Below are positions 36,240 through 47,238 of a stretch of DNA of 64,000 nt, piece after piece. Within the stretch, counting starts at the first letter, position 1; each line of letters opens with the position of its first letter. The position numbers and the translations under genes were made by a program. The notes beneath the pieces were generated by a model, which saw nothing but the letters and a program-made list of their open reading frames with translations, ran no database searches and had not been told where the DNA came from. Source of the DNA: Leptodontidium sp. MPI-SDFR-AT-0119 (Eukaryota > Ascomycota > Leotiomycetes > Helotiales > Leptodontidiaceae). Location of the stretch: the NCBI GenBank assembly GCA_020726505.1, contig JAHLEZ010000027.1, forward strand, positions 620,001-684,000, read 5' to 3'.

Positions 36240-37806
36240 TCGGAAACGGTTATCCAGCCGCAACGTGTGTGGGAAGAAGTCCTGAAAACTAACAAACTCG
36301 GTCTTAGTATCAATCGATCCACTGACTTCTCCTTGCTCGCCGTTCGGCTACAGTCGCGAATTCGTCAAGCTTTCAACGTTACTTTACGGCTGTTGGTGCT
36401 AGTACACTCGGCAAAATGGCCCAGCGGATTGAAGAAAGTACTAGTGTCGGTCTCATTGACTGGGACCGGGAGACTGCCTTGCCCAGCACAACGTTACCGC
36501 AATTCGTTGACGGACAACCGCTTAAAAAATGTAACAAAGTGGTGGTCATCACCAGTGTGACAAATAGATTAGATTAGAGTAGAGTAGTAAGTACTACTCT
36601 AATCTAATCTAATAAATTTATATACTACTCTAAATCTAATCTAATCTAATCTAGAGTATTAGATTACTACTTAAGTAGTAGTTATGTAATAATTATACTA
36701 GCCGAACATAGTTTAACGCTGCGGTCTTTACTAAATGAGGCTTAGCGAGCGGCTCTACCCGAGTAACGGATAATGATTCTTTTAGGTAGTTTACTTTATA
36801 ACTCTAAAAGAGGATTTATTTATTATTAATTAGTTTATTAAGCATAGTTATAAGTAAAAGGGTTTAATTATTTTAGTCTTAAATTTAATATCTCTTAATT
36901 ACTTTCTTATATATTAACTTACATAAAATAAGTTTATTGATAATCTAATAATCTAGATTAAGTAAGATTTACTACTTTAAATCTAATCTTAGATTTTTCA
37001 ATTTTTTACTAATCTAATCTAGTCTAATCTAATCTACTACTCAAGTAGTAGATTAGAAATTTATCACACTGGTCATCACCGGCGCAGGTGGCTTTCTCGG
37101 AAAATATATCCTCGACCAGCTCGTTGCTGACCCAGATGTTGTCAATCCACTGCATTGGCCTCCGTGAGAAACCAGCTGGGAAGCCTCGCATTCTTACGAA
37201 ATTGTCTCTCAAAATTACCATACATGGCGGTGATTTATCCGAGCCCTGGCTTGGCCTCGATGAAGATGAGTTTGTGGTCCTAGCTGGTGAAGTTGACTGT
37301 ATCCTGCACATGGCCGCAGCACGCCCGTTCTGGGACAACTATTACCTCCTGCGCCCGAGCAACGTAATTCCAACGAAGCAGCTGATCACCATGGCGGCCT
37401 TGCGCCGCATCCCGATTCACTGTGTTTCCCAGCAGGCGTAATACCGGAAGAAAGTGCTAGCAATGTAGCAGCATCAGTTGCAGAGCATCCGCCTCCTGCG
37501 TATGGCTCCGATGGTTACATAGCGAGCTGATGGGCTTCTGAGCAGGTCCTCGAGCATGCTGCGTCGGTATTAGGCGTACCGGTCTCGATCCATCGCTTCG
37601 TGCCGGCCCGCACACCGACGCCTGAAGCAATAGTAGCAGTTGTTGGGTTCGTGGATGAAATGTCTATTATGCCAGACTTCGACGAAGGCCACTTTGAGAT
37701 GGCGCCTGTTGAGTACGCGACTGGCAAGCTTGCAACAGCACTGGTAGGTGAGCCAATTGGTGAGCTGAGAGATGAAGGCATTCTGAGAGTCGCGAAGATG
37801 AAATAA
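36240..37806 (+). pseudogene. Relic of an NRPS or PKS-NRPS 3' end: carrier protein plus thioester reductase
   Basis: Around 36250-36400 the frame reads VWEEVL...STDFSLLAVRLQSRIRQAFNVTL, a peptidyl-carrier-protein domain in which the residues before the phosphopantetheine Ser (normally F-LGGxS) are deleted. A frameshift near 36400 leads to MAQRIEEST...IDWDRETALP, the linker seen before reductase domains. After the MITE at 36553-37071 the reductase resumes with VITGAGGFLGKYILDQLVADP (NAD(P)-binding), then GDLSEPWLGL and VDCILHMAAARPFWDNYYLLRPSN. The frame decays further on, to a stop at 37804. In intact enzymes this domain reductively releases or cyclises the product. Multiple lesions make it inactive; the upstream bulk of the gene is absent. 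Confidence 0.72.
36553..37071. mobile_element. hAT-type MITE inserted in the reductase relic
   Basis: 519 bp with ends CAGTGTGACAAAT at the left and the complement of CAGTGTGATAAAT at the right. It is flanked by the exact 8-bp duplication GTCATCAC (36545-36552 and 37072-37079). It has no coding capacity and is rich in TAATCT/AGATTA repeats near both ends, like the hAT at 42184-46296. Removal rejoins the thioester-reductase Rossmann motif. Confidence 0.92.
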
Positions 37807-39179
37807 GGGTTTCGAGACTATGCCTGCTCTGAAGTTTGTCGGTCGGATGCAGGCGCTTGGGTTGCGATATTTTGTGATGTCATTCCCTGGAATATAGTAT
37901 TTCTGGCATCAGGATAGCATAACTACATCGAGTAGTAGCGTATTCACGATGGATCATCTATAATATATTATTTTATCATAAACTTAAGTATACTAAATAG
38001 TATAATAAATAATAATTCTTGTTTTACGTGAACCGTGTGGGCGGGTCACTCGGTATCTCGAATTGGAAAACGGCTGGATTTGTCGCCAAGGAGTGGATGA
38101 GGACCAAGTTCTGCATTTCAAGCGGAATGGACCTACCGGACAGTGACGAAGAATCGAGAGTGGAATGGAGAAGGAGGGTCCAGAGACCATCAGAGAGGGA
38201 AGGTTTCCTTGAGATCGCGGAAAGATGGATGACTTGGTGGAGCAATGAGAACAGATTTCCGGTATTCAATACACGCCGAAGAGCCCCAATAATGCTAAAC
38301 CTCGATGCCTGGTCCGCCTTGCCGCCCTAAGAATAGGTAAGTGTTGGGATCACGGGGGGGTGGTACCAATGATTCCTATTCTGTTGCTTCTTCTTCTAGG
38401 ACTATAGGATGAAGTGAGGCTATATATACTACTGCTAAGCCCTTTGCCGAAGAGGACACATATCCACTACGAATAGTCCTGTGACTATATTCCGACAGTA
38501 AGGTAGGATAAGAGAATTACAATATAAATAATACTTATTGCTAGCTCTATTACTTCTTACCTAAGTTCCAATAGCTAGAATCTTTGATAAAATCGCTCGT
38601 TTGACGACCTATTTACGCTACTAGTAGATTGATTGCCCATGTCACTTGACACTTAGCTTAAGTATGTCTCGTTTTCATTCAGCTCATGTTTGTTTGTTAC
38701 AAAAGGTTTCACACTTTCCGACCATTTCTCGCGAGCTCTTAGGATTAAAGAAGCTCACAACGCGTCCAACGGCGATATATATCTCGTCCGAAGTACGAGC
38801 ATAGCAGGCTTGTGCTAATACTAATATAGCTCTCTCTATCACGAGGAAAATGTTTCTAAGACGGGCAATAGATGTAACAGATTTATCGCTGGTTGTATAT
38901 CTCGACATATTCGGCACAACCAAGCTGTAACTACCTAAGCATCGAGTATAACCATCTAGTATAACTTGATCGAATGCTTGTCACACGGAGACTTAAGCTT
39001 TAATTGCTACGCGCCTCCGCTTTAGAACTGAGAAGGAATAATGTCACATCATTTTTGAACAAGTTTTTTAACAACAGAGCCTAGATGAGGCATTATGCGC
39101 GTTGGAGAGGAATATACAATTTCTTAGATTATTTTCCAAACACAACGAGGTTGGCAACTGAGTCCTTTTCTCGGAATTT
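37807..39179. other. Region with one unrecognised open frame (38019-38330, plus)
   Basis: A 103-residue plus-strand frame (MFYVNRVGGSLGISNWKT..., ending NLDAWSALPP) has gene-like composition and no stops but no family I recognise; it may be an exon or relic fragment of the damaged cluster. The rest is AT-rich, and short minus-strand frames near 38.7-38.9 kb are unsupported. Confidence 0.35.
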
Positions 39180-39433
39180 TCAATTACCCGTCTCCCCCGA
39201 AACCTTGACACTTAAATCCCGCAAAGTCGGCATTTGGATAAGGTCGACAAGCCGCAAATCGACGAAGAAGTGTTGAGAAATCCAGCCAAAGAGCTCCGTG
39301 GCGTTCAAGGAGTCCAGTCCAAGGTCATCCAGCAAGGTTGTGGGAAGGATATCGGCAAGTTGCATGGCGAGTAATTCCGACATGGCATTTCCGATAAGCT
39401 TGACAATGAGCTCGATCGTCGCCGTTTCGTACT
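39180..39433 (-). pseudogene. Polyketide synthase acyl-carrier-protein end
   Basis: The minus strand reads YETATIELIVKLIGNAMSELL, then DDLGLDSLNATELFGWISQHF and a short tail to the stop at 39180. DLGLDSL holds the Ser that carries phosphopantetheine in PKS acyl-carrier domains, and the position of the stop suggests the C-terminus of a highly reducing PKS. Upstream coding (higher coordinates) is cut at about 39433 by the hAT complex, so only this fragment of about 84 residues remains. Another PKS piece on the same strand lies at 55.7-58.2 kb. Confidence 0.7.
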
Positions 39434-41884
39434 ATAAGCGCGATTATTAACCCCTTTTTACGTATAATGGTCCCGAGAGAGGAATAGGCTCTTTAAACGA
39501 CTTTCACAATCAAGGACCGTTGTTAACGATTTATACCTCTTTATAATAATAATTATAACCTTTATAAGCCTAAATTTTTTTTTGGAATTTAGACTACTCG
39601 CTATACTCTCTTAGAGAGCTGTTATTTAATAATAAGCTCGCCAAAGCGTTAAATTTGCCTAAGGGGTATATTTTAGTTCTTGTAATGAGTATACTAATTC
39701 GTTTATGGCTATGGAAAGTTAGGTATACATTAGTATAGCCTGCTAAGAATAAGAAACACACCTTTTGGTTGTGTAAATTGTGTATGTTATTCTCTTAGTT
39801 CTTATTTATTATACTAATCGATTAAGGTTATTACGATCCTAAATTTTTAAAGAATAAATCGATTACCTTTAATAGTAACTCTCTTAAGAACGTAACTAAA
39901 TATATAATAATAAAGCATAAATTGAAGCAAAATGGAGATATCGGAAGACTACCTTCGATAGCTTTATCGCATGCGTAACCCCTTGAATTAGTTAGTGAAG
40001 ATTACGAGAATATTATACCTTTCCGACAGCTTGAATTTAGGAATGCTTTTATTAAATGGGTAATAATAAACGACGTAAAGCATTACAAAGCAGCCTCTTT
40101 AAATCTTCGTCGCATGTTTAAAATAGCTAATATACAAGCTATTAACGTATTTCTTACTTCACAAAGCACTTCAGAGACTTGGATAGCATAATTATTTAAG
40201 TATTTTGAGCCGCAAATCATTGCAAACGTCGCAAAAGCGCAATCGAAGATCTTAGTCTCTTTCGACGATTAGGGATCTAAAAGAGACAAGATTAATATGG
40301 TTGCAATAGTCTTTCATTATACCATTAAGAAGAGAGAAGTTGTGATAGTACTAGTAGGCTTATTAAAGCTCTTAGGATATAATAAAACTAGTGTTAGTAC
40401 GTTAACTCTCCCTAAAGTACTCTCCTTTTAATTAACATAATATAAACTAAACTTTTGTACTTCTACCTCTCTTACGTCGATTCGGAATCAACGAATTTAA
40501 CCTTGGTTAGTTTGTCCTTGATAACGTATCGAATAACGATATAACGCTCGTAAAGCTTAGAAAATGGCTTAATTTTAATCCAAAACAACGTCGTTTTCGT
40601 TATATAGGTCATATCCTTAATCTTATCGTAGAGCAATACTTATTTAGTTAAGATACGTCATCTTTTAAAGACGATTTCAATAAGGTTAGTCTTGCAAAAT
40701 GGAGACAATTATAAAGGCAACGCGGAGAGCTTAGAAAGCTATACAACTTAATTGCGCACATAATAGTTTTTAGAAAGCGCGGGGTAGTATTTAATAAACT
40801 ACAAGTTGACCTAAATCAAGGCAAAGTAGTTAGAAAGGTATAAAAAGTAGTATTAAATAGAGGGATACGTTAGAACTTCTTATATTCGATGATTAAACGC
40901 GCTTTTAAGTTGCCCAAAGCTCTTAATAGTTATATTATTAAACTACGTGTTTCTAAAGAACCTCTTAATCAGGAGGTTTACAAAGAGGGTTTTATTAATG
41001 ATAGAGAATTAGAGACGCTTTAATTAATAATAAATCATTTGGAACTTCTTTTTCGCCTTACAAAAGATGTTAAAGATAACCCCGATCGCTATAATCCGAT
41101 ATCATTAACCCACGGAGCTTTATAGGAGTTGTTACCTCTTTTTAAAGGTCTACTTACTTACTTTGAAGAACTAGAGACTCTCGCAAAGGTTGTTAGATTT
41201 GACTTTGGTAACTCGTGCCGATTCTACGCTAGAGAACAGCCGAAGTAATCTCCACTGCTTACGCGGCTCAGAAATTACTCTTGTATTCGATTACGTAGTC
41301 GAAGCTTCTAGAGAAGCTAATATTATGTATATAACTACCGAAGAGCCCTTACGGCTCTTCTCTAAGCAAGCAATCCACTTTGTCTTTAATCACGTGTCCT
41401 CACCTACTGCGCTTCCTCTCTTCTGATTGGCCCACTTATTTTCACAAAGGCCGGTCGATTTAATAGGCACAAAGGCATATAAGAGTCGATTATTTTAGCA
41501 TAGAATAAGACGAAGAAGTATTATAATAAGACCAACGTTTCTCTTGCGTAAATAGCGGCTTTAGTACTCCACCCTCGTTAGAATTGGTAGTACTTTAACT
41601 AATAGTAGACTAGTAATAACTCTTAATATATAAGAAAAGGTAAGGCCGCTTTACGAAAGCTCTAGGAAAACGATTATAAGGGAAAGGTGGTGATACGAAT
41701 TGAGGAAAGAACCCTAGAGCCGGAGCCTAAAAAGGCCTACAAGGTCATATAATTAAAAAGACTAGCTCCTCCTCTTATTAGTATCTCTTCTTTTATACGA
41801 CCTTCGCGTTTAATAAGCCAAAAAGATTAATTAGCTTTATATCTTAAAGAGCCTTTTATAAACAAGCCTCTCTTGGAGTATTAG

Positions 41885-42044
41885 TGTTACGACAGGTATG
41901 CCTCGGCTAAGTCAGGGGTCCGAAACAGGTCCGACTCCCCTCTGACTCCCTATATATATGGCTCCCTCCTGTAGAGTAGCTCTGTAGTTTTGTATTCTAA
42001 GTGTTAAGTCAACCTTCTGCGACCAAGGCTCTTGTGTCGTAACA
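41885..42044 (+). repeat. Solo LTR inserted in hAT A
   Basis: 160 bp with inverted ends TGTTACGACA...TGTCGTAACA and an exact 5-bp target duplication ATTAG (41880-41884 and 42045-42049). No internal retrotransposon sequence remains, so it is a solo LTR. It contains CTATATATATGG, a TATA-like promoter box. Confidence 0.9.
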
Positions 42045-42436
42045 ATTAGCGTGGAAAGCAGGCCTAGTAGCCACAGCTTATAAAGGTAGCCTTCGATTTT
42101 CTATGTATACCTGCCATAAGCTTTGAATATGAGCGTGTTTTCTCGTCTTGTTTTATGCAAATTATAATACATTCGTCAAGATCCAGCGTGAGCAAAATTA
42201 ATCAAGCTAATCGATTAATAATCAGATTAATTGATTTGATTAGATTAGAATTAGGTTAATGAAAAATTGACTTGATTAGATTAGAATTAGATTAATTAAT
42301 CTAGATTAATTTGATTAATGACTAACCTACAATAATATTAAATATATATATATTTGTAATATTACTAAGAAATAATAAACTAAATAATTAAGTAATTAAA
42401 CCAGTAATAGACTAACTAATAAACTAACTAACAAAC

Positions 42437-45396
42437 CTATTTAATAAAGAACAAGTTATTATTTTCTATGTCTTTAACTTCTTCCCTTATATAGTCTTCT
42501 TCTTTTTTCTCTTTAATAACTCCCCAACTTTTTAAGCAAATAATCCTTTCAAACGTATCTTTTGCTAGTCGATTTCTTAGCTTATTAATAATAAGAGCCC
42601 CTTGACTAAAAAACCGCTCACTAGGTGCTGAAGTAGCCGGAATTTGTAAATAGTTTCTAGCTATTAAAGATAATACGGGGTATTTATCTTTATTTTGAAG
42701 CCAAAAAGTAAGAGGTCGAGTCTATTATAATATTAGTATATATAATATATAAAGGGTTTATTACATACCACTTTATTAGCTCTTGGTTCTTGAATATATC
42801 GATCTAATTCATCTAAATCGTTATTTTCATCGTCTTGAATATAAATATCAGAATCGTCGTCGCTATCTTCAAGAGCTAAATTTTGAGCTCCTTCGATAGG
42901 AGGATTTGCTAGCACGAAGTCGATTTAAAGCTATTTAATTTATTAGTAATTTATTTAATTTTAAGTAATATAAATAAATAAACTTACATATTATAAACTT
43001 CTTTTAATCTATTATATATTTTAAAGGCTTGATTTCGAGATAAGCTAATAACTTCTAGGCCCTCTTATTTAATACGAGGGTCTAATATTAGAGCTAAATA
43101 TAAGCTCTTATTATTTTCGTTTATATTTCCTGTTTTAGGATAATATTTTCGGAGCTTAATAAGTCCTCTATTAATAGCGTTGGTAAAGTTAGGATCCTAA
43201 AATTAAATTAGTAAATAAATTAATATTTATATTAATATTTATTACTTACATTAATTTCTTCTTTTAATCCTTCTAATCGAGTATATAATTTATATACCTC
43301 AGGTAATAAATAATAAATCGTTGTATATTTTTCGGCTTGAAGCTTCGTAATAGGTTTTATAAAGATATTAAATATCTTCAAGCACTTTTCTAAATAGGCT
43401 ATTTCCGAGTCTTTTAAAATAAGAATTTCTTTATTCTTTTCAAAAGACTTAGTAGTCGATAAGCTTATAACGATTTTAATAGCTTGCCAAACGTGTAAAA
43501 AGTCCTTAAGCATATTAGCCGTAGAAGACTATCGGGTTTTTTGATCTAATAATAAAATTAGTAAATAAACTTTAATATAATTAATATTTAATATAAATAA
43601 AACTTACCTAATTAAGGCAGTCGAGGATTATTAATTTCTAAAGCTTTAACTTGTATATCGAAGTTTCTTTTATTTTCTTGTGAATATCGAATACCGATGA
43701 TTATTTTTCTTACTTTTTTCTAAAGAGATATATCTAAAAGAATTATTAATACATAAAATATAATAAAAAGTTATTAAATAAACTTACTATTATATTCCTC
43801 TTCTTGATTATTCTTTTGTTAATAGATATCGTTATCGTTAATATCATTATAAGCTTCTTTAATAAGAGCTTTTAATATATCTTTGTTGGTATCTAACCAA
43901 AGTTCGATACCTGATATCAGGGTGACAAAGAATACAACAAGTGAAGTTTGATTAAGTATATTCCGTGTGTCCCTTTCGTACGAGAGGGACAACTACCTTA
44001 AATACATCAAGTACTTAACCCCGTAGCTCGTATAAGCATTACTCGTACGAAACCAGGAGGCAAGGTATGAAACCAAGCTTCATTAGGCCAGGAGAGACGA
44101 CTATCTTTGGAAGCTGTCAGAGTAAGAGAATGCCCCTTAGCTAAGGCTATCCCAACAATCTTGAACGACTAAATTAAGTACGTGAGCTAAACAAGCTATA
44201 TCGCCTTGAAATCCAATAGATTCTCTTATATAATACTGTTTTAAAGTACTAATAAGAGTATCGTTAGAGCTCGCGTTATCTCTAGTAATTCTATTATAGT
44301 TATTATTTATATTAAATACTTAAAAAAGAACTTACGTAGAGATATTGTATTCGATATTATATTCTTTTAAAGTCTCTAATAAGACTTGAAACATATAAGC
44401 ACCGGAATGCCGTTCAATAAGAGGTCGCATAGCTAATAAATAGCTTTTCAATTTAAAGTCGTTGTTTATAAAATGACTAAATTAATAAATTAATTAGTAT
44501 TATAATATTATATAATTAATATTAGAATATAAACTTACATAGTAATGCCAAGATACGCGTCTTAGTTAATGGCTGTCTAAGCGTCTAAAGTTAAAGAGAA
44601 ACCACTATTAGAAGTAATAACTTCTCGTAATTCTTTAATAATATTTTGCTTCAAAAGATAAAGAGTATTTAACTTTTCTTTTATTATTACCGGATATATA
44701 GGAGGTACTTGACTGTAATTTTATTAGTATATTATTAATAATATAAAAAGTAATATAACTTACTCGTTAAAATAAAAAGCTAGTTCTTTAAAAGATATAC
44801 TAAAGATTACTCGAAAAGATATATTATTTGATATAATAAAATTAAGAAGTAAATTCTTGAATTTATTAATATTAAACAATTCTTTTTCCGGTTCTTTACG
44901 CTTATTAGCTCTTTGTTAAGAGAAAGCGTCTAATATAGTTAAAGATCCTTGAGACGATTCGGCGTCGGAAGTATCTATTATTATTATTATTAGTTATATA
45001 TTTTTTTAGTATTATTAAAATAACTTACTGTTATTATTTGATAAACCACTAAGAAGTCGGCTAATATTATAGCTCTTATGTAAGTATCGGTAGTAAGTAA
45101 TATAATTACTAGTCGATTGATAAACTCGTTAATTATACCACGTTTTTCTAATAAATAAGTTAGTTATTTAATTTCTTATTAATATTAGTTATATAAACTT
45201 ACCGACAGCCTATAAATAGACACTTAATAGTAACTGAGCGGTAATTTTTCGGATCTTCGGGATTTTCCTTTGGAGTATCTAAAGTCTTAGAGAATAGCTT
45301 TTCTTTAAATATAAGAGGAGCTTCGTCTAAAGGCTCTAATTGAAAAGTAGGTTAATTTTGCTTTAAATTAAGCTTAATAGAGGATTTTTGAGACAT
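42437..45396 (-). pseudogene. hAT B transposase, probably intron-containing, degraded
   Basis: ATG at 45396 (MSQKSSIKLNLKQN, then a stop at a Gln position). The first exon ends at GTAAGT near 45203. Recognisable parts are IACLAHVLNLVVQD and, after the solo LTR, ILKALIKEAYNDINDND. The exon around 43513-43232 (LKDSEIAYLEKCLKIFNIFIKPITKL) matches the hAT RNase-H-like C-terminal helix region. Next comes an acidic EDSDDDSDIYIQDDEN segment, and the dimerisation domain LQIPATSAPSERFFSQGALIIN ends at the stop at 42437. Several GTAAGT donors suggest many short introns. Stop codons are fewer than in hAT A, so B is the younger insertion, in agreement with the nesting. Confidence 0.7.
43884..44157 (-). 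repeat. Solo LTR nested in hAT B
   Basis: 274 bp with inverted ends TGTTGG...CCAACA and an exact 5-bp duplication ATCTT (43879-43883 and 44158-44162). Its removal joins the hAT B frame VVQD to ILKAL. This is the innermost layer of the nest. Confidence 0.88.
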
Positions 45397-46556
45397 TTCG
45401 TATAAGGAATAATAGTAATAATACTATAAAAGGTAATAGTCGCAATATTTATAATATAAGTATCGATTATAAAAGTAGTTGATTTCTGATTAAAGAAAAA
45501 TTTATCTTTAAAAGAGAGAATCTTCGTTTATATAAAGAATATCACTTTCTAGTTGATTCTACTTATTATAAATCATAACTAGTATTTATAATTATTATAA
45601 GTTATAAAGGTATTGATTTATAATCAAATGTGGTTGATTTATAATAAGTAGAAATTTATCGAATTCTTTAGAAAAGTATTTGGAATTAGCTAACAAATAA
45701 GGAATACTTGATTATAAATACGTATTCTATTAATAAAACACTCTAATTTTTGATCTTAAAATAGATTCTACTATTACTAATTTGTATTAAAGTCTTAATA
45801 ATATATTAATTATTATAATTGGACTTATAATTAATAATTTCTTTAAAAGGTATTTGGAATTATATAACAAATAAGAAATATTTGCTTATAAATACGTATT
45901 ATATTAATAGAATACTACAAATTTTGATCTTAAAATATAAATTACTATTATTAGTTTATTTATAAACTTACTAGCTTATTATTTCTAATTAATTAGCCTC
46001 TTATTTATATATTATATATGAAATAAATAAGTTTAAGATTAATCCTCGCTTAATCCAAATTAACCGAGCTTCTAAAGCTTTGACTAAATCTATTCTTAGT
46101 ATATACTAACCCTTTTTAGTTTAGTCTAAAAAATCTAAACCTAATTAGGATGTGGCTCTTTTATTAATCAAATTAATCAATTAATTCTTGATTAATTAGA
46201 TTAGATTAGATTAGAATTTGATTAATTCAAATTTTACTTGATTAGATTTAGATTAATAGCCATTAATCTAATCTAATCTAATCATTTTTTACGCTGTCAA
46301 GATCGTTCGCTTAGTTATTATAATAATAAAAGTGCCTTAAGAATTAGCAAAGAAGAGGCCCCATTATGATTATATTAGCGTTCGGGGCTATAAACCTTGG
46401 AAAAGATCTTTAATATATTTCCAAAAATAAAATCGGCTTTTAAGTAGCTTTTTAGCTCTTCAGTTTAAGCTATTAAGCTGTGCGGTTATATACAAGCCAG
46501 TCAGTTAAGAAAGTTTCCTGGCTGATGGCTGACTGATTGGCTTTTCGGATACTCTG

Positions 46557-47238
46557 GGTACAATCTCTTTAAGCATCAGAAGCGATGCCATCCTACTCTC
46601 TCACTCGTACCCGTTTTAATATGTATTGCCTAGGAAAGGGAGATGAGGAGCCTTCATCGCTAGGAGTGACGATTACGGGAGATATGGCTAGATTTGGGAA
46701 TAGGAAGCTTCAAGAAAGACTAGAAATGCTGTCTGCAATGCGAATGGAATTCAAGAACAACATTACGGAACTTGATGATGATATAGAAGCCTTCGAGAGG
46801 ACTTTGGATAATCTTTACCGTAAATTGTCAAGGTATGAAATAAGTTCTTGCACAACAGCTTAATGGCTTCTTGGTGTAATGGCGTTCCAAGGACAGCGCT
46901 AGAGTATCTCCAGTCACAGTTAATCTTCATGCCTAAGGCGTCAAACGTGATATTACATCGTAATTATCCCCTAATGGGACATGCGAGGTCATTTTACACT
47001 ACTCAGCAGAGATGATAACTGGGATGCTATCTCGGAAGAGTTGAATGACGTCATACTACCGAAAAATCAGGTTCGAAGGCCCACTTAAACACGTGAATTC
47101 GGTTGCCGCAATGAGAGGGTTCCTAATACTGATAGAATTCTGGCCCCTGCATTTGAGTCTTGAAATTAATTAATGGCTTGAAAGCTTGAAAAGTTCACAG
47201 TGGGTGGCAAATTGTTTAATTATATAGATTCGAACAAA
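46557..47238. other. Short region with a 92-residue open frame (46585-46863, plus)
   Basis: The frame MPSYSLTRTRFNMY... has a coiled-coil-like C-terminal half (RLEMLSAMRMEFKNNITELD) but no recognised family. It could be a fragment of whatever hAT A inserted beside. The remaining sequence is the 3' flank of the NACHT-ankyrin gene. Confidence 0.35.

Larger units (their letters stand above)
42184..46296 (-). mobile_element. hAT transposon B nested in hAT A
   Basis: 4,113 bp with ends CAGCGTGAGCAAAATTAATC at the left and the complement of CAGCGTAAAAAATGATTAGA at the right. It has an exact 8-bp duplication TCAAGATC (42176-42183 and 46297-46304). Subterminal regions are full of ATTAGATTA/TAATCTAAT repeats. 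The transposase runs on the minus strand. Confidence 0.92.
39600..46400 (+). pseudogene. hAT A transposase, degraded and interrupted
   Basis: Plus-strand frame with stops at Gln/Trp positions. It shows a BED-like TFWLCKLC near 39760, an SETW and ILVSFDD segment at 40.2 kb, RFRYIGHILNLIVEQYL at about 40.59 kb, and the VVLNRGIR...SMIKRAF block. Further on are YYNKTNVSLA.IAALVLHP at 41.53 kb and YLKEPFINKPLLEY just before the solo LTR. The C-terminal dimerisation block FDFLCIPAISFEYERVFSSCF follows just before hAT B, and the last KCLKN.QRRG lies after hAT B at about 46.33 kb. A stretch at about 41.2-41.5 kb does not fit the family and may be a further unidentified insertion. Confidence 0.68.
39434..46556 (+). 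mobile_element. hAT transposon A, host of nested insertions
   Basis: The right end (46556) is the complement of CAGAGTATCCGAAAAGCCAA, closely matching the end of the hAT at 16303 (CAGAGTGCTCGATAAGCCAA), and in the same orientation relative to the transposase. The left end next to the acyl-carrier fragment shows no matching inverted repeat, so it is probably truncated and the 39434 boundary is approximate. It carries a solo LTR (41885-42044) and hAT B (42184-46296) inside its transposase. Confidence 0.7.

Noticed and set aside
39180..46556. Left terminal repeat and 8-bp duplication for hAT A
   Set aside because: Searched near 38.3-39.6 kb for CAGAGT and GGTACAAT; not found, so the left end is treated as truncated.
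46585..46863. Small gene with coiled coil
   Set aside because: Open frame is gene-like but has no family, intron or promoter evidence; kept only as a note in the intergenic entry.
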